A DNA stretch of 64,000 nt from an uncultured Opitutales bacterium (GCA_944389315.1 CALXLX010000034.1:1-64000); one strand, 5' to 3'; counted from the first letter of the stretch, positions 1 to 9,138 are shown. Numbers and translations: made by a program. The notes: generated by a model from the sequence alone, not told the origin.

Positions 1-206
1 CGGTGGCGCTCTTCCTGCTTGGCACAGGTGTGATTATAGACTTCTCTTTGGTGTTCCTTGTAGGTATTGTAGTTGGCACTTATTCCTCTATATTTATCGC
101 AACTCCAATATTCTTCTGGTGGCACAAGGGCGCCAGGGAGAAGGCCGAAAGCCGCGAGGAAATCAAGCGCGACTGGATGGAAGAACCCCAGAAAAAGAAG
201 GCTTAA
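1..206 (+). CDS. secF: SecF, protein-export membrane protein, C-terminal fragment
   Basis: Only the last ~68 codons are inside the window; the gene enters from the left edge. The peptide carries the last membrane region of SecF, with a hydrophobic stretch followed by the family's typical VVGTYSSIFIATPI segment, then a short charged cytoplasmic tail ending in KKKA. SecF works with SecD in the inner membrane and uses the proton gradient to help the SecYEG/SecA channel complete protein export. It could equally be the end of a fused SecDF, which the fragment cannot decide. A strong terminator follows 40 bases downstream, so this is the last gene of its operon. Confidence 0.85.
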   Translation, partial: VALFLLGTGVIIDFSLVFLVGIVVGTYSSIFIATPIFFWWHKGAREKAESREEIKRDWMEEPQKKKA

Positions 207-249
207 CCCTTTGTTTCCGGCGTTTCTTGCAGGCACCGGCCAAAATAAA

Positions 250-277
250 AGCCCCCTCTTTAGAGGGGGCTTTTTTT
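250..277 (+). terminator. Rho-independent terminator after secF
   Basis: A GCCCCCTCT / AGAGGGGGC stem (251-259 with 262-270) closes on a very short loop and runs into seven T. It ends the secF transcript. The following bases up to 461 hold no gene that I can see. Confidence 0.93.
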
Positions 278-461
278 GCGCCGCAATGCTAAAATCCTTT
301 TAGTGTTACGCCAAAAAATATAGGTAAATGGAGCTGGCGGGACGGCAAGCGCATAAAGATTCTTTGCCCTATGCGAGTTTGAAATACCGAGTTTTTTTGC
401 GGGCAGGGCAGGCAATTTGTAAAATGCTTCGGCGGGAGCGGGAAAGCGCTTGTTAAAAAGC

Positions 462-1115
462 CTACTTTACGATTTTCATGACGTCCGGAAGGGCGAAATG
501 CATGAGATTTTTCCCCGAGAAGCGTTCGTCCTCAAAAAGCTTTTCCAGATCAAGAACTTTTGTCGGGCAGACATTTTTCTGCGAGAATTCAGGTTCAAGG
601 TCTCCGCCTTTAAAGTAGATTACGCCGTTTTCGAGGGAGCCTTTCTTCCCGCGCACAAGCTTTCTTGCCGCGAAGGAGAAAAACTGCGGAAGCGCGCATA
701 CGGAGCGCCCCAACGCGTAATCGAAGGAGTCCTTCTGCTCCTCAAGCCTAGCATGGAGGGCGCGGGCGTTTGCCAGACCCAGGGATTTTACCATCTCCGC
801 GACGGCTGCAATCTTTCTGCCCACGCCGTCGAACATAAAAATTTGCGCCTGAGGCCAAAGTATGGCGGCAACTATGCCCGGAAGGCCGCCTCCCGTGCCT
901 ACATCTGCTATGCGCGCGCCGTCTGCGGGGTTGAAAAACTCCCCCAGCGCGGCGCAAAACGCTACATGCCTGTACTCAACGTCCTCCATATCCTTGCGGG
1001 ATATGAGGTTTACCTTCGCGTTTTGCTCGCGCAATAGGCTGGCGAACTCAAGCAGCTTTTGGCGCTTTTGCCCGTCTATGTACGGAAGCTTCGCGAAGGG
1101 GTCTTGTTCTGGCAT
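462..1115 (-). CDS. rsmG: RsmG (GidB), 16S rRNA (guanine-N7) methyltransferase
   Basis: A 218-residue SAM-dependent methyltransferase that makes m7G527 in 16S rRNA. The SAM-binding loop IADVGTGGGLPG is clear, preceded by the family's LLREQNAKVNLIS segment. The reading frame is open upstream to 1163, but the ATG at 1115 (MPEQDPF) is preferred, because it lies just past the ndk stop at 1129 and matches the usual length near 210 residues. It is the last gene of the long minus-strand operon that begins with mqnP. No convincing terminator was seen after it. Confidence 0.92.
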   Translation of the reverse strand: MPEQDPFAKLPYIDGQKRQKLLEFASLLREQNAKVNLISRKDMEDVEYRHVAFCAALGEFFNPADGARIADVGTGGGLPGIVAAILWPQAQIFMFDGVGRKIAAVAEMVKSLGLANARALHARLEEQKDSFDYALGRSVCALPQFFSFAARKLVRGKKGSLENGVIYFKGGDLEPEFSQKNVCPTKVLDLEKLFEDERFSGKNLMHFALPDVMKIVK

Positions 1116-1128
1116 GGTGGATTTTCTC

Positions 1129-1545
1129 TTAGAAAAGCTCGCCGTCCTTGAAGAAGCGGGCAATTTCTATTTTTGCGTTTTCCTCGCTGTCGGAGGCATG
1201 CACTATGTTTTCGCGCTGGTTTAGACCGAAGTCTCCCCTGACTGTTCCTGCGGGGGCTTGGGCGCTGTTTGTGGGGCCAATGATATTGCGCACGCGCGAT
1301 ACGGCCTCGTCGCCCTCGAGAACCATAAGAATTACGCTTCTGCGGCGCATGAAGTCCAAAAGCGGGGGATAGTAGGGTTTGCCGACTATATGCGCATAGT
1401 GCTCCTCCAGGACAGATTCCTCCAGCTTTGCCATCTTGCAGGCGACTATGTCCAGTCCGGCATTCTGAAACCTTTGTATCACCGTGCCGACAAGCTTCTT
1501 TTCCATGCAGTCGGGCTTTAGAATTATAAGAGTCCTTTGTGTCAT
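1129..1545 (-). CDS. ndk: Nucleoside diphosphate kinase
   Basis: The product is 138 residues, the normal length. It transfers the gamma phosphate from ATP to nucleoside diphosphates through a phosphohistidine. The start MTQRTLIILKPDCM and the active-site segment NIVHASDS (catalytic His) are intact, and the RNIIGPTN nucleotide-binding region is present. It sits 33 bases after glycerate kinase and 13 bases before rsmG, on the same strand, so co-transcription is likely. Confidence 0.96.
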   Translation of the reverse strand: MTQRTLIILKPDCMEKKLVGTVIQRFQNAGLDIVACKMAKLEESVLEEHYAHIVGKPYYPPLLDFMRRRSVILMVLEGDEAVSRVRNIIGPTNSAQAPAGTVRGDFGLNQRENIVHASDSEENAKIEIARFFKDGELF

Positions 1546-1578
1546 ATTTTTTTAAGATTGTTGGGAGTTGTTCCAAAG

Positions 1579-2796
1579 TCAAGTTTTGCTTGGAGTATTG
1601 AAGGCTCCCGCAAGGCATGCGCGCTTTGCGGCGCCTTTTAGATTGAGCAGGGCTTGGCCTTTTCCCATGGCGGCTTTGTCGGGCATGTATTTGGGCGCGG
1701 CTTCAAAGATGAAGTTGAAGTATTCGGAAAGTTTTTCCTTTGCGGATTCGTCGAGCCTGCCGCAAAATAAGACGGTACTTATTTTTGAGTTTGCCTCCCG
1801 CGCGAGCTTTGCCGCCTCCGCGGGAAGCTTTCCCTGAAGGCTTTGAAAGTCTGCCTTGCCTTCGGCCGTTATCATGATGTCGGCATTCGAGCATTTCTCC
1901 GCAAATTTTTGAGCCTCCAACACCGCGGCAGCCCCGCTTCTAATCTTCGCCCCGAGCGCGCACACAAGGCCGAAGGCAAAACCTCCCGCGGCGCCCGCGC
2001 CTTCAAAATCTGCGGGGTTTAGATCCCGGATTTTCCCGCATCTATTCAAATATTCCCCGTAATGGCCGGGGCGGTTTGATAGGAAGAATCTGCTCATCGC
2101 CGCGCAGTAGGCCTCCATTCCCGATTCCAACATTTCCGTGTCGCTTTTTGAAGCGCCCTTCTGCGCGGAAAAAAGCCTTGCGGCGCCGTTTGGGCCCAGA
2201 AGCGGGCATCTTACATCGCAGAGAAGCTCAAAGTCGGCGGACAGGATTTTCCCGTCAACTCTGTCCGCGCACAGCGTGCATACCTTCCCCAGATTTTCGG
2301 GGCCGAACGATGTTATCTCTTTGTTGTTTTTATCGAGGAAGGCAAAGCCGAGCGCCGCGAGGGCTCCCATTGCCCCGTCGTTTGTGGCCGACCCTCCGGC
2401 GCATATGCTGACTTTCCGCGCACCCGCGCCTATGGCCGCCCTTATCTGCATGCCCGTGCCGTACGTATTGGCCCTCATTATATCGCGTTTGCCCTTGTCT
2501 ATGAGGGTAAGGCCCGATGTCTTTGCAAGCTCTATCAGGGCGCGTCCGGAGCCAAAAGCGTACGGCGCATAGATGCTTTTACCGAGGCAATCTTGAGCCG
2601 CCGCAAATTTCTCCTCCATGCAAAGAAATCCTTTTAGGGCGTCCATGGCGCCTTCACCGCCGTCCGAAGCTGCGAGCTTTTCAAAATGCAAATCGGCGCA
2701 TTTGAGGTTCTCTCTTATGCATGATTCCAGCGCGTCCGAGATCTCGGCGGACGAAAGCGAGCCTTTGAAAGAATCGGGCGAAATGACTATCCTCAT
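1579..2796 (-). CDS. glxK: Glycerate kinase (GlxK/GarK type)
   Basis: The 405-residue protein begins with the hallmark MRIVISPDSFKGSLSS and contains the internal ASDGGEGAMDAL and CAGGSATNDGAMGALAALG segments of class I glycerate kinases, which phosphorylate D-glycerate (usually to 2-phosphoglycerate). Length is slightly above the usual ~380. It lies 39 bases after thiE and 33 bases before ndk. A serine/alanine-glyoxylate-type aminotransferase elsewhere in the window (49799-50893) could feed hydroxypyruvate and glycerate towards it; that link is inference. Confidence 0.9.
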   Translation of the reverse strand: MRIVISPDSFKGSLSSAEISDALESCIRENLKCADLHFEKLAASDGGEGAMDALKGFLCMEEKFAAAQDCLGKSIYAPYAFGSGRALIELAKTSGLTLIDKGKRDIMRANTYGTGMQIRAAIGAGARKVSICAGGSATNDGAMGALAALGFAFLDKNNKEITSFGPENLGKVCTLCADRVDGKILSADFELLCDVRCPLLGPNGAARLFSAQKGASKSDTEMLESGMEAYCAAMSRFFLSNRPGHYGEYLNRCGKIRDLNPADFEGAGAAGGFAFGLVCALGAKIRSGAAAVLEAQKFAEKCSNADIMITAEGKADFQSLQGKLPAEAAKLAREANSKISTVLFCGRLDESAKEKLSEYFNFIFEAAPKYMPDKAAMGKGQALLNLKGAAKRACLAGAFNTPSKT

Positions 2797-2835
2797 AAAT
2801 CCCGCTTTCCGCGTTTTCCATGCAGTAAAACGCGT

Positions 2836-3519
2836 TTAGGCGCTGTCGCCTTTTAAATTTAAAAAGTCCCGGGTAAGGCTCCGCACCGCGTCGGTGCTGT
2901 CGGGCTTTACAAGCACGTCGGACACCGCAACTATGCGTTCGGCCCCCGCTTTTGCGACGCTCTCAATAGTCTTAGAGCTTACGCCGCCTATTGTAAACCA
3001 CGGCAGTTTAGGCTTCATGAGAGCCACTTTCTCGACGAGGCTAAGCCCCACGGGCCTTCGCCCGGGTTTTGTCTGTGTGGCAAATACGGGCCCCACGGCA
3101 AAATAGTCGAGAATATCCGCCATGGCGTCTGCGCTTTGCGCCTCCACAAGCGAATGTGTAGAAAGCCCCAAAGCCTTATTCCACCCAAGTATCATGCGCG
3201 CCTTATATGGGGGGATGTCGTCTTGGCCTATATGCAGGCCTATGTTCCCACCTTCGAGCGACGCGGCAAGCTCGATATCGTCGTTAATTACAAATATCGG
3301 GGCGTCGTCAGACCTGAATATCGGCAAAAGCGAAAGCGCAATTTGGCGCCTCTGGACGGAGGTTTCCTTCTTTGCGCGAAGCTGCACAACCTTCGCGCCG
3401 CCTTCTATCAGCTGCCTGCATTTGTCGGCAAGTTTGTCGTGAGGCACATAGCCCGTGTCCAATATGGCGTAGAATACGGCCTGCCTAAATTTTTCCGAAA
3501 ACTTGGGAGATTTTCCCAT
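2836..3519 (-). CDS. thiE: Thiamine phosphate synthase
   Basis: A TIM-barrel enzyme of 227 residues that joins HMP-PP and the thiazole phosphate to make thiamine monophosphate. Family motifs visible are KVVQLRAKK, the metal/diphosphate segment FVINDDIELA, GLHIGQDD, GLSTHS, YFAVGPVFATQTK and the phosphate loop IGGVS. The ATG at 3519 lies one base after the stop of the upstream Asp23-like gene, with GAGGA about ten bases before it; an earlier ATG at 3537 would overlap that gene. ThiC is encoded separately at 42831. No TPP riboswitch is visible at either place. Confidence 0.93.
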   Translation of the reverse strand: MGKSPKFSEKFRQAVFYAILDTGYVPHDKLADKCRQLIEGGAKVVQLRAKKETSVQRRQIALSLLPIFRSDDAPIFVINDDIELAASLEGGNIGLHIGQDDIPPYKARMILGWNKALGLSTHSLVEAQSADAMADILDYFAVGPVFATQTKPGRRPVGLSLVEKVALMKPKLPWFTIGGVSSKTIESVAKAGAERIVAVSDVLVKPDSTDAVRSLTRDFLNLKGDSA

Positions 3520-3520
3520 G

Positions 3521-4696
3521 CTACTTTTTGTCCTCAACTTGGTACTCGTCTATGTTTACCGCAGGCTCCTGGCGCATGGAGGCCGCATTTCCCGTGCCAG
3601 ATTCTATGCGCCTGTACATGGGCTTGTGTATAAGTCCCCTAAATTCGAGGATCTTGACGTTCACCCCGCCGAGTTTTTCTACCCCGAGATGCTCCCTGAA
3701 TGCTATCGTAAGAGAGTTTTGCAGCTTGTATGAAATCTCCGCAAGGCTCTGCCCGGCCTCGAGAACAAGAGACACGTCAACGCACAGGCGCCCCCTGCGG
3801 GAGTAGATTTTTACGTCCGGCTTGTTCATTGCGCCTATCCCGTAGCAGACGCTTTCTGCCAGGGAATTCATCGCAGACCTGGTTACCTCCACTTTTCCTA
3901 TCCCGCTCTTAAAAAGCCTTACTGGAGCAAAGCGCAGATACAGCCTCCTTGCCAGCCACAGGAGAAACAGTATTACAACTATACCTATAAAGATTTCCAA
4001 TGCGTGCGGCTGGGATATCAGGATCTTGAAAAATTTGAAGGTTTCTACGGAAAAATCGTAGCAGGCGTTAAGGAAGTCTGAAACCATGTGTGCGGCGCGC
4101 TCGGCCCCACTCAACGAGGAAGGATCTACCGCCGCGGCAGCATCTGGCGCGTTCAGCGCGGAGTCTGCAATAGGTTGTGCAGTGGAGGCGGCGGCTTCCG
4201 CAATGTTGGAGCTTGCCGCAGGCTCGGCACTCTGCACTGCCTGGGCCGCCTGCGTGGCAGTTTGGGCTGCGGCGTCCGCCCCGGTTCCTCCGGCTTGGAC
4301 GTTTGAAAGCTGCGCGGAAACCTGCTGTGCGGCTTCGTCGGCTTTTTGGACCGCGGCTTTAACAACCTCCTCCGCGGCCGGTTGCGCCTGCGCCTGTGCG
4401 GCGTCGGCCGCGCCGCCTATGTCGGCGCTTTTTGTAGCAGCATCGGCTGCTTGCGCCCCGTTTTGGCTTACGGCGGCGTCCACGCTTTGTGAAAGTTCTT
4501 TTGCCGCCTTCTCGAGGTTGTCCGCCCCGTTCTGAACGGCGGAATAGGGCTGCGTTTGCGCGGCCTGCTCAACCGCGCGGCTTGCGCCGTCTGTAGAGGC
4601 TGCTTCGCCTGTCGCTTGTGCGTTCTGCGCGGCCTGCGCCGCGCTGTCTGCGGCTTTCGCCGCCTCTTGAGTTGTATTTTGCTCTTCGCCGTTCAT
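3521..4696 (-). CDS. Membrane-anchored Asp23/AmaP-like protein with long Ala/Gln-rich N-terminus
   Basis: 391 residues in three parts. Residues 1-~205 are low complexity, dominated by Ala, Gln, Ser, Asp and Glu, with no signal peptide. One membrane helix lies near 233-253 (IFIGIVVILFLLWLARRLYL). The last ~110 residues (KVEVTRSAMNSLAESVCYGI... LCVDVSLVLEAGQSLAEISYKLQ) resemble the Asp23/AmaP alkaline-shock family. No biochemical role can be assigned. It lies 55 bases after ubiD and one base before thiE. The compositional bias gives long open frames on the opposite strand that should not be annotated. Confidence 0.7.
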   Translation of the reverse strand: MNGEEQNTTQEAAKAADSAAQAAQNAQATGEAASTDGASRAVEQAAQTQPYSAVQNGADNLEKAAKELSQSVDAAVSQNGAQAADAATKSADIGGAADAAQAQAQPAAEEVVKAAVQKADEAAQQVSAQLSNVQAGGTGADAAAQTATQAAQAVQSAEPAASSNIAEAAASTAQPIADSALNAPDAAAAVDPSSLSGAERAAHMVSDFLNACYDFSVETFKFFKILISQPHALEIFIGIVVILFLLWLARRLYLRFAPVRLFKSGIGKVEVTRSAMNSLAESVCYGIGAMNKPDVKIYSRRGRLCVDVSLVLEAGQSLAEISYKLQNSLTIAFREHLGVEKLGGVNVKILEFRGLIHKPMYRRIESGTGNAASMRQEPAVNIDEYQVEDKK

Positions 4697-4751
4697 GGGT
4701 ATCTTTGCTTGTGTGCGTTTATTAAAATTTTCGTTTATGCGTTTTTCAAGA

Positions 4752-6524
4752 CTAATGTTCGTGGGAAAGCTCGTCGGGCCAGGGGCGGGTATGCCCGTCT
4801 GCCGGGGTTTTCTTGCACGCGTCTATGAATATGCCTTTGCCTATCTTTACAATGTCCCGCGACGGGTCCACATTGTTAAAGGCCTTCCATAGCATCTTTG
4901 AAGTGTCGGTTATGTCTATGTTGTCGTCGAACAGTACCGTGAATTTGCGGGGGGCAAAGGCGGCCGCCGCCTCCGACAGGGCCCGCATTATCTCTTTGCC
5001 CGCGCGGGAGCGCCTCTCAAGGCTCAAGAGCAAGAATGCTCCAGCCGCGCGCATATTTACAATTCCCTCGACAGCGGATAATAGGACGGCTTTTTCTTTC
5101 TCCTCCAAAGGTCCAAAGTTTAAGCCTTCCGCGTCTTCGCGCGGGGCCTCGCCGTCTATCGGGCGGGTTAAGTCTATTCCCACCTTGGCCCCCGCAAGCG
5201 GGGTAGGGGCGGAATGGTCCAGCACGTCGAGTATGCCGCGCGTTATGAGAGTGTCCCTTTCAAAATCGAAATTTTTTGCAAGAAGGCTTGCTATGGCGCC
5301 CAAATCCGACGGGTCAACATCGTCGTCGACAACGGCTATGCTTTTGCAAAAGCTCATCTGCCCCTGCCCCCATAGGCCGCTTATCAGCTTGCGGGCGTGT
5401 TCGGGATACTCCTTCTTTATGGACACTATCGCCGAATTGTGGAACACCCCCTCCCAGGGCATAAAATAGTCTTTTATCTCGGGGAATACGCTTTGAAGAA
5501 GGGGAAGGAATATGCGCTCTGTAGCCTTTGCAAGATAGCAGTCCTCCATGGGCGGAGGCCCCACGAGCGTGGCGCAATAGACGGGCGCAAATTTGCGCGT
5601 AAGGGCGGTCACATGGAATACGGGGTAGTAATCCGCAAGGGAATAATAGCCCGTATGGTCTCCAAAAGGCCCTTCAAGGCGCAGCTCGTCGGGCTCAACA
5701 TAGCCCTCCAAAACAAATTCGGCGTCTGCGGGAACTTCCAAATCCACGGTCTTGCACTTTACAGTTCTTACTCCCTCCTTTGCGAAGAACCCCGCGAGTA
5801 GAAGCTCGTCTATACCGCGCGGCAGGGGGGCTGTCGCCGCATATATCACCGGAGCCGACGCCCCTATCGCGACAGCCACAGGCATGCGCTTCTTAGCCGC
5901 CTTGTATTCGTGAAAGTAATGCGCGCCGTCCTTATGTATATGCCAGTGCATGCCCGTTGTGTTCTTGTCGTAGATCTGCAGCCTGTACATGCCCAGGTTC
6001 TGCGGCCCGCCGTTCAGCGGTTTTGTGAACACGAGCGGCAATGTCACAAATCTGCCGGCGTCCTTCGGCCAGCATTTCAAGACGGGCAGGGTTGTTAAGT
6101 CTATATCGTCTCCCGTCTCGACAACCTCCTGGCAGGGCGCGGTTTTGCCAGAGAATCTTCTCGGGCCTATCTTGGCCAGCGGCGCAAGCTTCTTTGCCAA
6201 GGAGAAAAATTCCGAAAACGACTTCGGCGCCGAGAGCTTTGTAAGAGCCCTTACGCTATCTTCGGCCTCTGAGAGGCTTTTTACCCCGAGCGCTTTTGAA
6301 ACCCTTGAGAAACTCCCGAAGAGATTTGTCGCCACAGGAAATGGAGAGCCTTTTACATTCTCAAAGAGCAGGGCCTTTCCGCCGCCGTCGCTCTTTGACT
6401 GTTCGTCGGTTATGCGGCTTATTTCAAGCTCGGAATCCACCGTTTCCCGCACACGGATAAGCTCTCCTGATTCCTCGAGAATCTTTATGAACTTCTGAAT
6501 GCCGCACATCTTTTCCTTGCTCAT
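4752..6524 (-). CDS. ubiD: UbiD-family decarboxylase, menaquinone branch (MqnL-like)
   Basis: 590 residues, prenylated-FMN-dependent decarboxylase family. Recognisable segments are TNLFGS, CQEVVETGDDIDL, GMYRLQ, GMHWHIHKDGAHY and LEGPFGDHTGYYS. In futalosine-pathway organisms the UbiD homologue removes the carboxylate of the prenylated 1,4-dihydroxy-6-naphthoate; its position with ubiX, mqnP and the mqn genes supports that role over ubiquinone synthesis. The ATG at 6524 overlaps the ubiX stop as ATGA, which fixes the start; the in-frame ATG at 6533 is less likely. Confidence 0.9.
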   Translation of the reverse strand: MSKEKMCGIQKFIKILEESGELIRVRETVDSELEISRITDEQSKSDGGGKALLFENVKGSPFPVATNLFGSFSRVSKALGVKSLSEAEDSVRALTKLSAPKSFSEFFSLAKKLAPLAKIGPRRFSGKTAPCQEVVETGDDIDLTTLPVLKCWPKDAGRFVTLPLVFTKPLNGGPQNLGMYRLQIYDKNTTGMHWHIHKDGAHYFHEYKAAKKRMPVAVAIGASAPVIYAATAPLPRGIDELLLAGFFAKEGVRTVKCKTVDLEVPADAEFVLEGYVEPDELRLEGPFGDHTGYYSLADYYPVFHVTALTRKFAPVYCATLVGPPPMEDCYLAKATERIFLPLLQSVFPEIKDYFMPWEGVFHNSAIVSIKKEYPEHARKLISGLWGQGQMSFCKSIAVVDDDVDPSDLGAIASLLAKNFDFERDTLITRGILDVLDHSAPTPLAGAKVGIDLTRPIDGEAPREDAEGLNFGPLEEKEKAVLLSAVEGIVNMRAAGAFLLLSLERRSRAGKEIMRALSEAAAAFAPRKFTVLFDDNIDITDTSKMLWKAFNNVDPSRDIVKIGKGIFIDACKKTPADGHTRPWPDELSHEH

Positions 6525-7123
6525 AATCCCCATTCCTTAACTAAATTTTGCTCTATGCCCGCGGCCGACAATATTCTGGCCGTGACAAAGTCTATCAAAT
6601 CCTGCGCCGTCGGGTTCTTGGTATGGTAGAAAGCCGGCGAAGGCGGCAATATGACCGCCCCGCACTCGGCAAGATAGGCCATATTTCTAAGGTGCGACGG
6701 CGCGAGCGGAGTCTCCCTGGGGACCAAAACAAGCCTTCTTTTCATGCGCAGCGCCGTTTCCGCGGCGCGCAGAAACACGTTGTCGGCAATTCCGTTTGCG
6801 AGCTTGCCCACGGAGCTTACGGAACATGGGGCGATTATCGCGGCCTCAAAATTAAAAGAGCCGCTCGCCTGGGGGGCGGAGAAGTCGGTATTGTCGAAAT
6901 ATTTAAAGTTTTCCAGATTTTCCGGAGCCAGGCCCGCGCGCGTTTCCAGAAGCTCGGCAAGATTGGAGCTGCCGAGTTCTGCTTCCATAACGCTCTTTGC
7001 CGCCGCGCTTGCCGAGCAGTAAAGCTCCGCGTCCGAGGCAAGTATATGCCTTGCCGTCTCAAACGCATAGACCGCGCCCGACGCCCCGCTTACGCCCAAC
7101 ACATATCGTTTTGTCTTTTGCAT
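6521..7123 (-). CDS. ubiX: UbiX-family flavin prenyltransferase (supplies prenyl-FMN to UbiD)
   Basis: 200 residues. It attaches a dimethylallyl group to reduced FMN to make the UbiD cofactor. The N-terminal flavin loop GVSGASGAVYA, the PCSVSSVGKLANGIADN segment and the RRLVLVPRETPL phosphate-binding region are all present. It follows mqnP by one base and overlaps ubiD by four (ATGA), so enzyme and cofactor maker are translationally coupled. This corresponds to the MqnM role in the futalosine pathway. Confidence 0.94.
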   Translation of the reverse strand: MQKTKRYVLGVSGASGAVYAFETARHILASDAELYCSASAAAKSVMEAELGSSNLAELLETRAGLAPENLENFKYFDNTDFSAPQASGSFNFEAAIIAPCSVSSVGKLANGIADNVFLRAAETALRMKRRLVLVPRETPLAPSHLRNMAYLAECGAVILPPSPAFYHTKNPTAQDLIDFVTARILSAAGIEQNLVKEWGL

Positions 7124-7124
7124 T

Positions 7125-7988
7125 TCAGAATATGATATTGATTATATTGAAAGCCAGAACCTCGAAAGATACAAGGACGTTCATTCTAAAGAATACAAGT
7201 TCCGTCTTTGCCACTCCGCCCTTTGCGTACACGCAAAGCCCCGTTATGTAGATTAGGGCCGCAAGCAGCGCCGCCGTATATAGAAAAGCCCCCCCGAAGC
7301 ACACCGCGCATGCAAACAGGCTCAGAGTGGATGCCGCAAACGCCGCCGCCGCAAAAAGTTTTGTCTTTTCCTTCCCGAACCTTGCGGGAACTGAGTGCAG
7401 GGAGTTTTCCCTGTCGAACTGCTCGTCCTGAATTGCGTAGAGCAGGTCGAAACCGCATATTTGGAACAGGGCCGCCGCCGCCAGAAATATTATTCCCCAA
7501 GACAGGTTTCCGCATACGGCTATCCACGCCCCGAGGGGAGACATTGCTATCGCTGCTCCCAGCACCAGATGCGCCGCCGACGTAAATCTCTTGGTGTAGG
7601 AATAGAAAAACAGCCAGGCGAGCGCCGGAAAGGAGAGCAAAAAACACAGAAAATTGAGCATGGCCGCCGCAAATACGAATATCGCGCAGGATATGCCCAC
7701 GAAAACCGCCGCGTCTTTGCGCGATATTTTCCCAGCGCATATGGGGCGGTTTTTTGTGCGCGGGTTTTGGGCGTCGTATTTTTCGTCCGCGATGCGGTTA
7801 AAGCCCATAGCCGCCGAGCGCGCCGCCGCAAAGGCCAAAACCACCCAAAATATGTCGTAAATGCCGAAGTTTGCTCCGCTGCCATAGGCCAGGCAGAGCG
7901 CGGACATCGCAAACGGGAGCGCAAAGAGCGTATGGGCGATTTTCACCATATCCGCGTAGTCCGCGGCCTTTTTAAGTATACTTGTCAT
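7125..7988 (-). CDS. mqnP: MqnP, UbiA-family prenyltransferase for menaquinone
   Basis: 287 residues with about eight hydrophobic segments. Both Asp-rich motifs of the UbiA superfamily are visible: NRIADEKYD (N-x3-D-x3-D) followed by RTKNRP, and the second, AIQDEQFDREN. In the futalosine route this enzyme prenylates 1,4-dihydroxy-6-naphthoate in the inner membrane. It is the first gene of the minus-strand operon, and a 106-bp spacer separates it from the divergent mqnE. A 4-hydroxybenzoate substrate cannot be excluded by sequence alone, but context favours naphthoate. Confidence 0.9.
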   Translation of the reverse strand: MTSILKKAADYADMVKIAHTLFALPFAMSALCLAYGSGANFGIYDIFWVVLAFAAARSAAMGFNRIADEKYDAQNPRTKNRPICAGKISRKDAAVFVGISCAIFVFAAAMLNFLCFLLSFPALAWLFFYSYTKRFTSAAHLVLGAAIAMSPLGAWIAVCGNLSWGIIFLAAAALFQICGFDLLYAIQDEQFDRENSLHSVPARFGKEKTKLFAAAAFAASTLSLFACAVCFGGAFLYTAALLAALIYITGLCVYAKGGVAKTELVFFRMNVLVSFEVLAFNIINIIF

Positions 7989-8058
7989 GTTCCAATTTTA
8001 CAGTCCGTCATAGTTTTTTCTTTCCGCGCGCGGGCGCAATCTAATTTTATCGGAAATG

Positions 8059-8089
8059 TTGACAAACAGGTGGCATAGTGCCATCTAAT
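8059..8089 (+). promoter_or_regulatory. Candidate sigma70-type promoter for mqnE operon
   Basis: A perfect TTGACA (8059-8064) is followed after 19 bases by TCTAAT (8084-8089). The predicted first transcribed base falls at about 8095, which is the A of the mqnE ATG, so the message may be leaderless. The spacer length is longer than ideal. Confidence 0.45.
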
Positions 8090-8094
8090 TGGCG

Positions 8095-9138
8095 ATGCTA
8101 AGTAAGCTGAAAGAATCGGGTTTTGAAAGGGTGTCCTTCCGTGAGGCGGAGGATTTAGCCCATTCTACGGACATTATAGGCCTGGGATCCAGGGCCGACA
8201 AAATGCGCAGGGCTTTGCACGGTGCAAAGACCTATTACGCAATAAACGCGGCGCTGACCTATTCAAACACATGCGAGGCCCTATGCCCTATATGTTCGTT
8301 TGCGCGCCGCGAGAAAGACCCAGAGGCCTACGTTCTTACGCCGCAAGACGCCTACGAGCGCGCCCGCAGGTTTGTCGAGGCCGGGGCCGACGAGATTCAC
8401 ATAATAGGGGGCATGTACTCCAAGCTTCCCTTCGAGTACTATGTAGATTTCATAAGGAATGTCAGAAAGGCCGGGGAGAAGCTTACGATAGTTGCCTTTA
8501 CGGTTTCGGAGTGCGTGCTTATGTCGAGGGTTTCCGGCAGGCCTTTGAAGGAGGTAATAAAAATTCTCATGGACGCCGGGGTAGACGCCCTTCCGGGCGG
8601 CGGTGCGGAGATATTTGACAGTTCCGTCCGCATGAAGATTTCCCCCAACAAGCTCAGCGCCGAGGAATGGCTTGTGGCTATGCGCACCGCGCACGAATGC
8701 GGCTTAAAGACAAATGCCACCATGCTTTTCGGGCATATAGAAAGCCCGGAAAACGTTGTTGATCATCTTATGCGCCTGCGCGCTCTCCAGGACGAAACCG
8801 GCGGTTTCAAGGCGTTTGTGCCTTTACCCTTCAGGAAGGGAAAGAGTTCCATAAACGCAAATTCTTCCGGGGTGTACGCGCTTAAGATTTGCGCTTTGGC
8901 GAGGATAATTTTGGACAATTTCGAGCATGTGCGCACGCCCGCCTCGCATTATGCCGACAGGTTCGAGGAGCTTATGCTGTATTTCGGTGCGGACGATTTG
9001 GGCGGAACATATTGGAGCGAGGAGGTCGCCGTGAGCGCTGGCGCGAAGAAGGTGCTGCGCACGGAGAATGATTTGCGCCAAACCATAGCGCGCGCCGGGT
9101 TTGAGCCGGTGCGCACAAATTCAAATTATGACTTATAA
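8095..9138 (+). CDS. mqnE: MqnE, aminofutalosine synthase (radical SAM)
   Basis: 347 residues. It joins the MqnA product with the SAM-derived deoxyadenosyl unit to give aminofutalosine. The radical SAM cluster motif is C-x3-C-x2-C (CEALCPIC), followed by DEIHIIGG, DALPGGGAEIF, KTNATMLFGHIE and LQDETGGFKAFVPL, which mark MqnE rather than MqnC. The frame opens at a TTG at 8089, but ATG 8095 is chosen. No Shine-Dalgarno is present. It is the first gene of the plus-strand menaquinone operon and overlaps mqnA by 11 bases. Confidence 0.95.
   Translation: MLSKLKESGFERVSFREAEDLAHSTDIIGLGSRADKMRRALHGAKTYYAINAALTYSNTCEALCPICSFARREKDPEAYVLTPQDAYERARRFVEAGADEIHIIGGMYSKLPFEYYVDFIRNVRKAGEKLTIVAFTVSECVLMSRVSGRPLKEVIKILMDAGVDALPGGGAEIFDSSVRMKISPNKLSAEEWLVAMRTAHECGLKTNATMLFGHIESPENVVDHLMRLRALQDETGGFKAFVPLPFRKGKSSINANSSGVYALKICALARIILDNFEHVRTPASHYADRFEELMLYFGADDLGGTYWSEEVAVSAGAKKVLRTENDLRQTIARAGFEPVRTNSNYDL

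Noticed and set aside
4086-4535. Ala/Ser-rich plus-strand frame opposite the Asp23-like gene
   Set aside because: An artefact of the Ala/Gln-rich low-complexity codons on the other strand.
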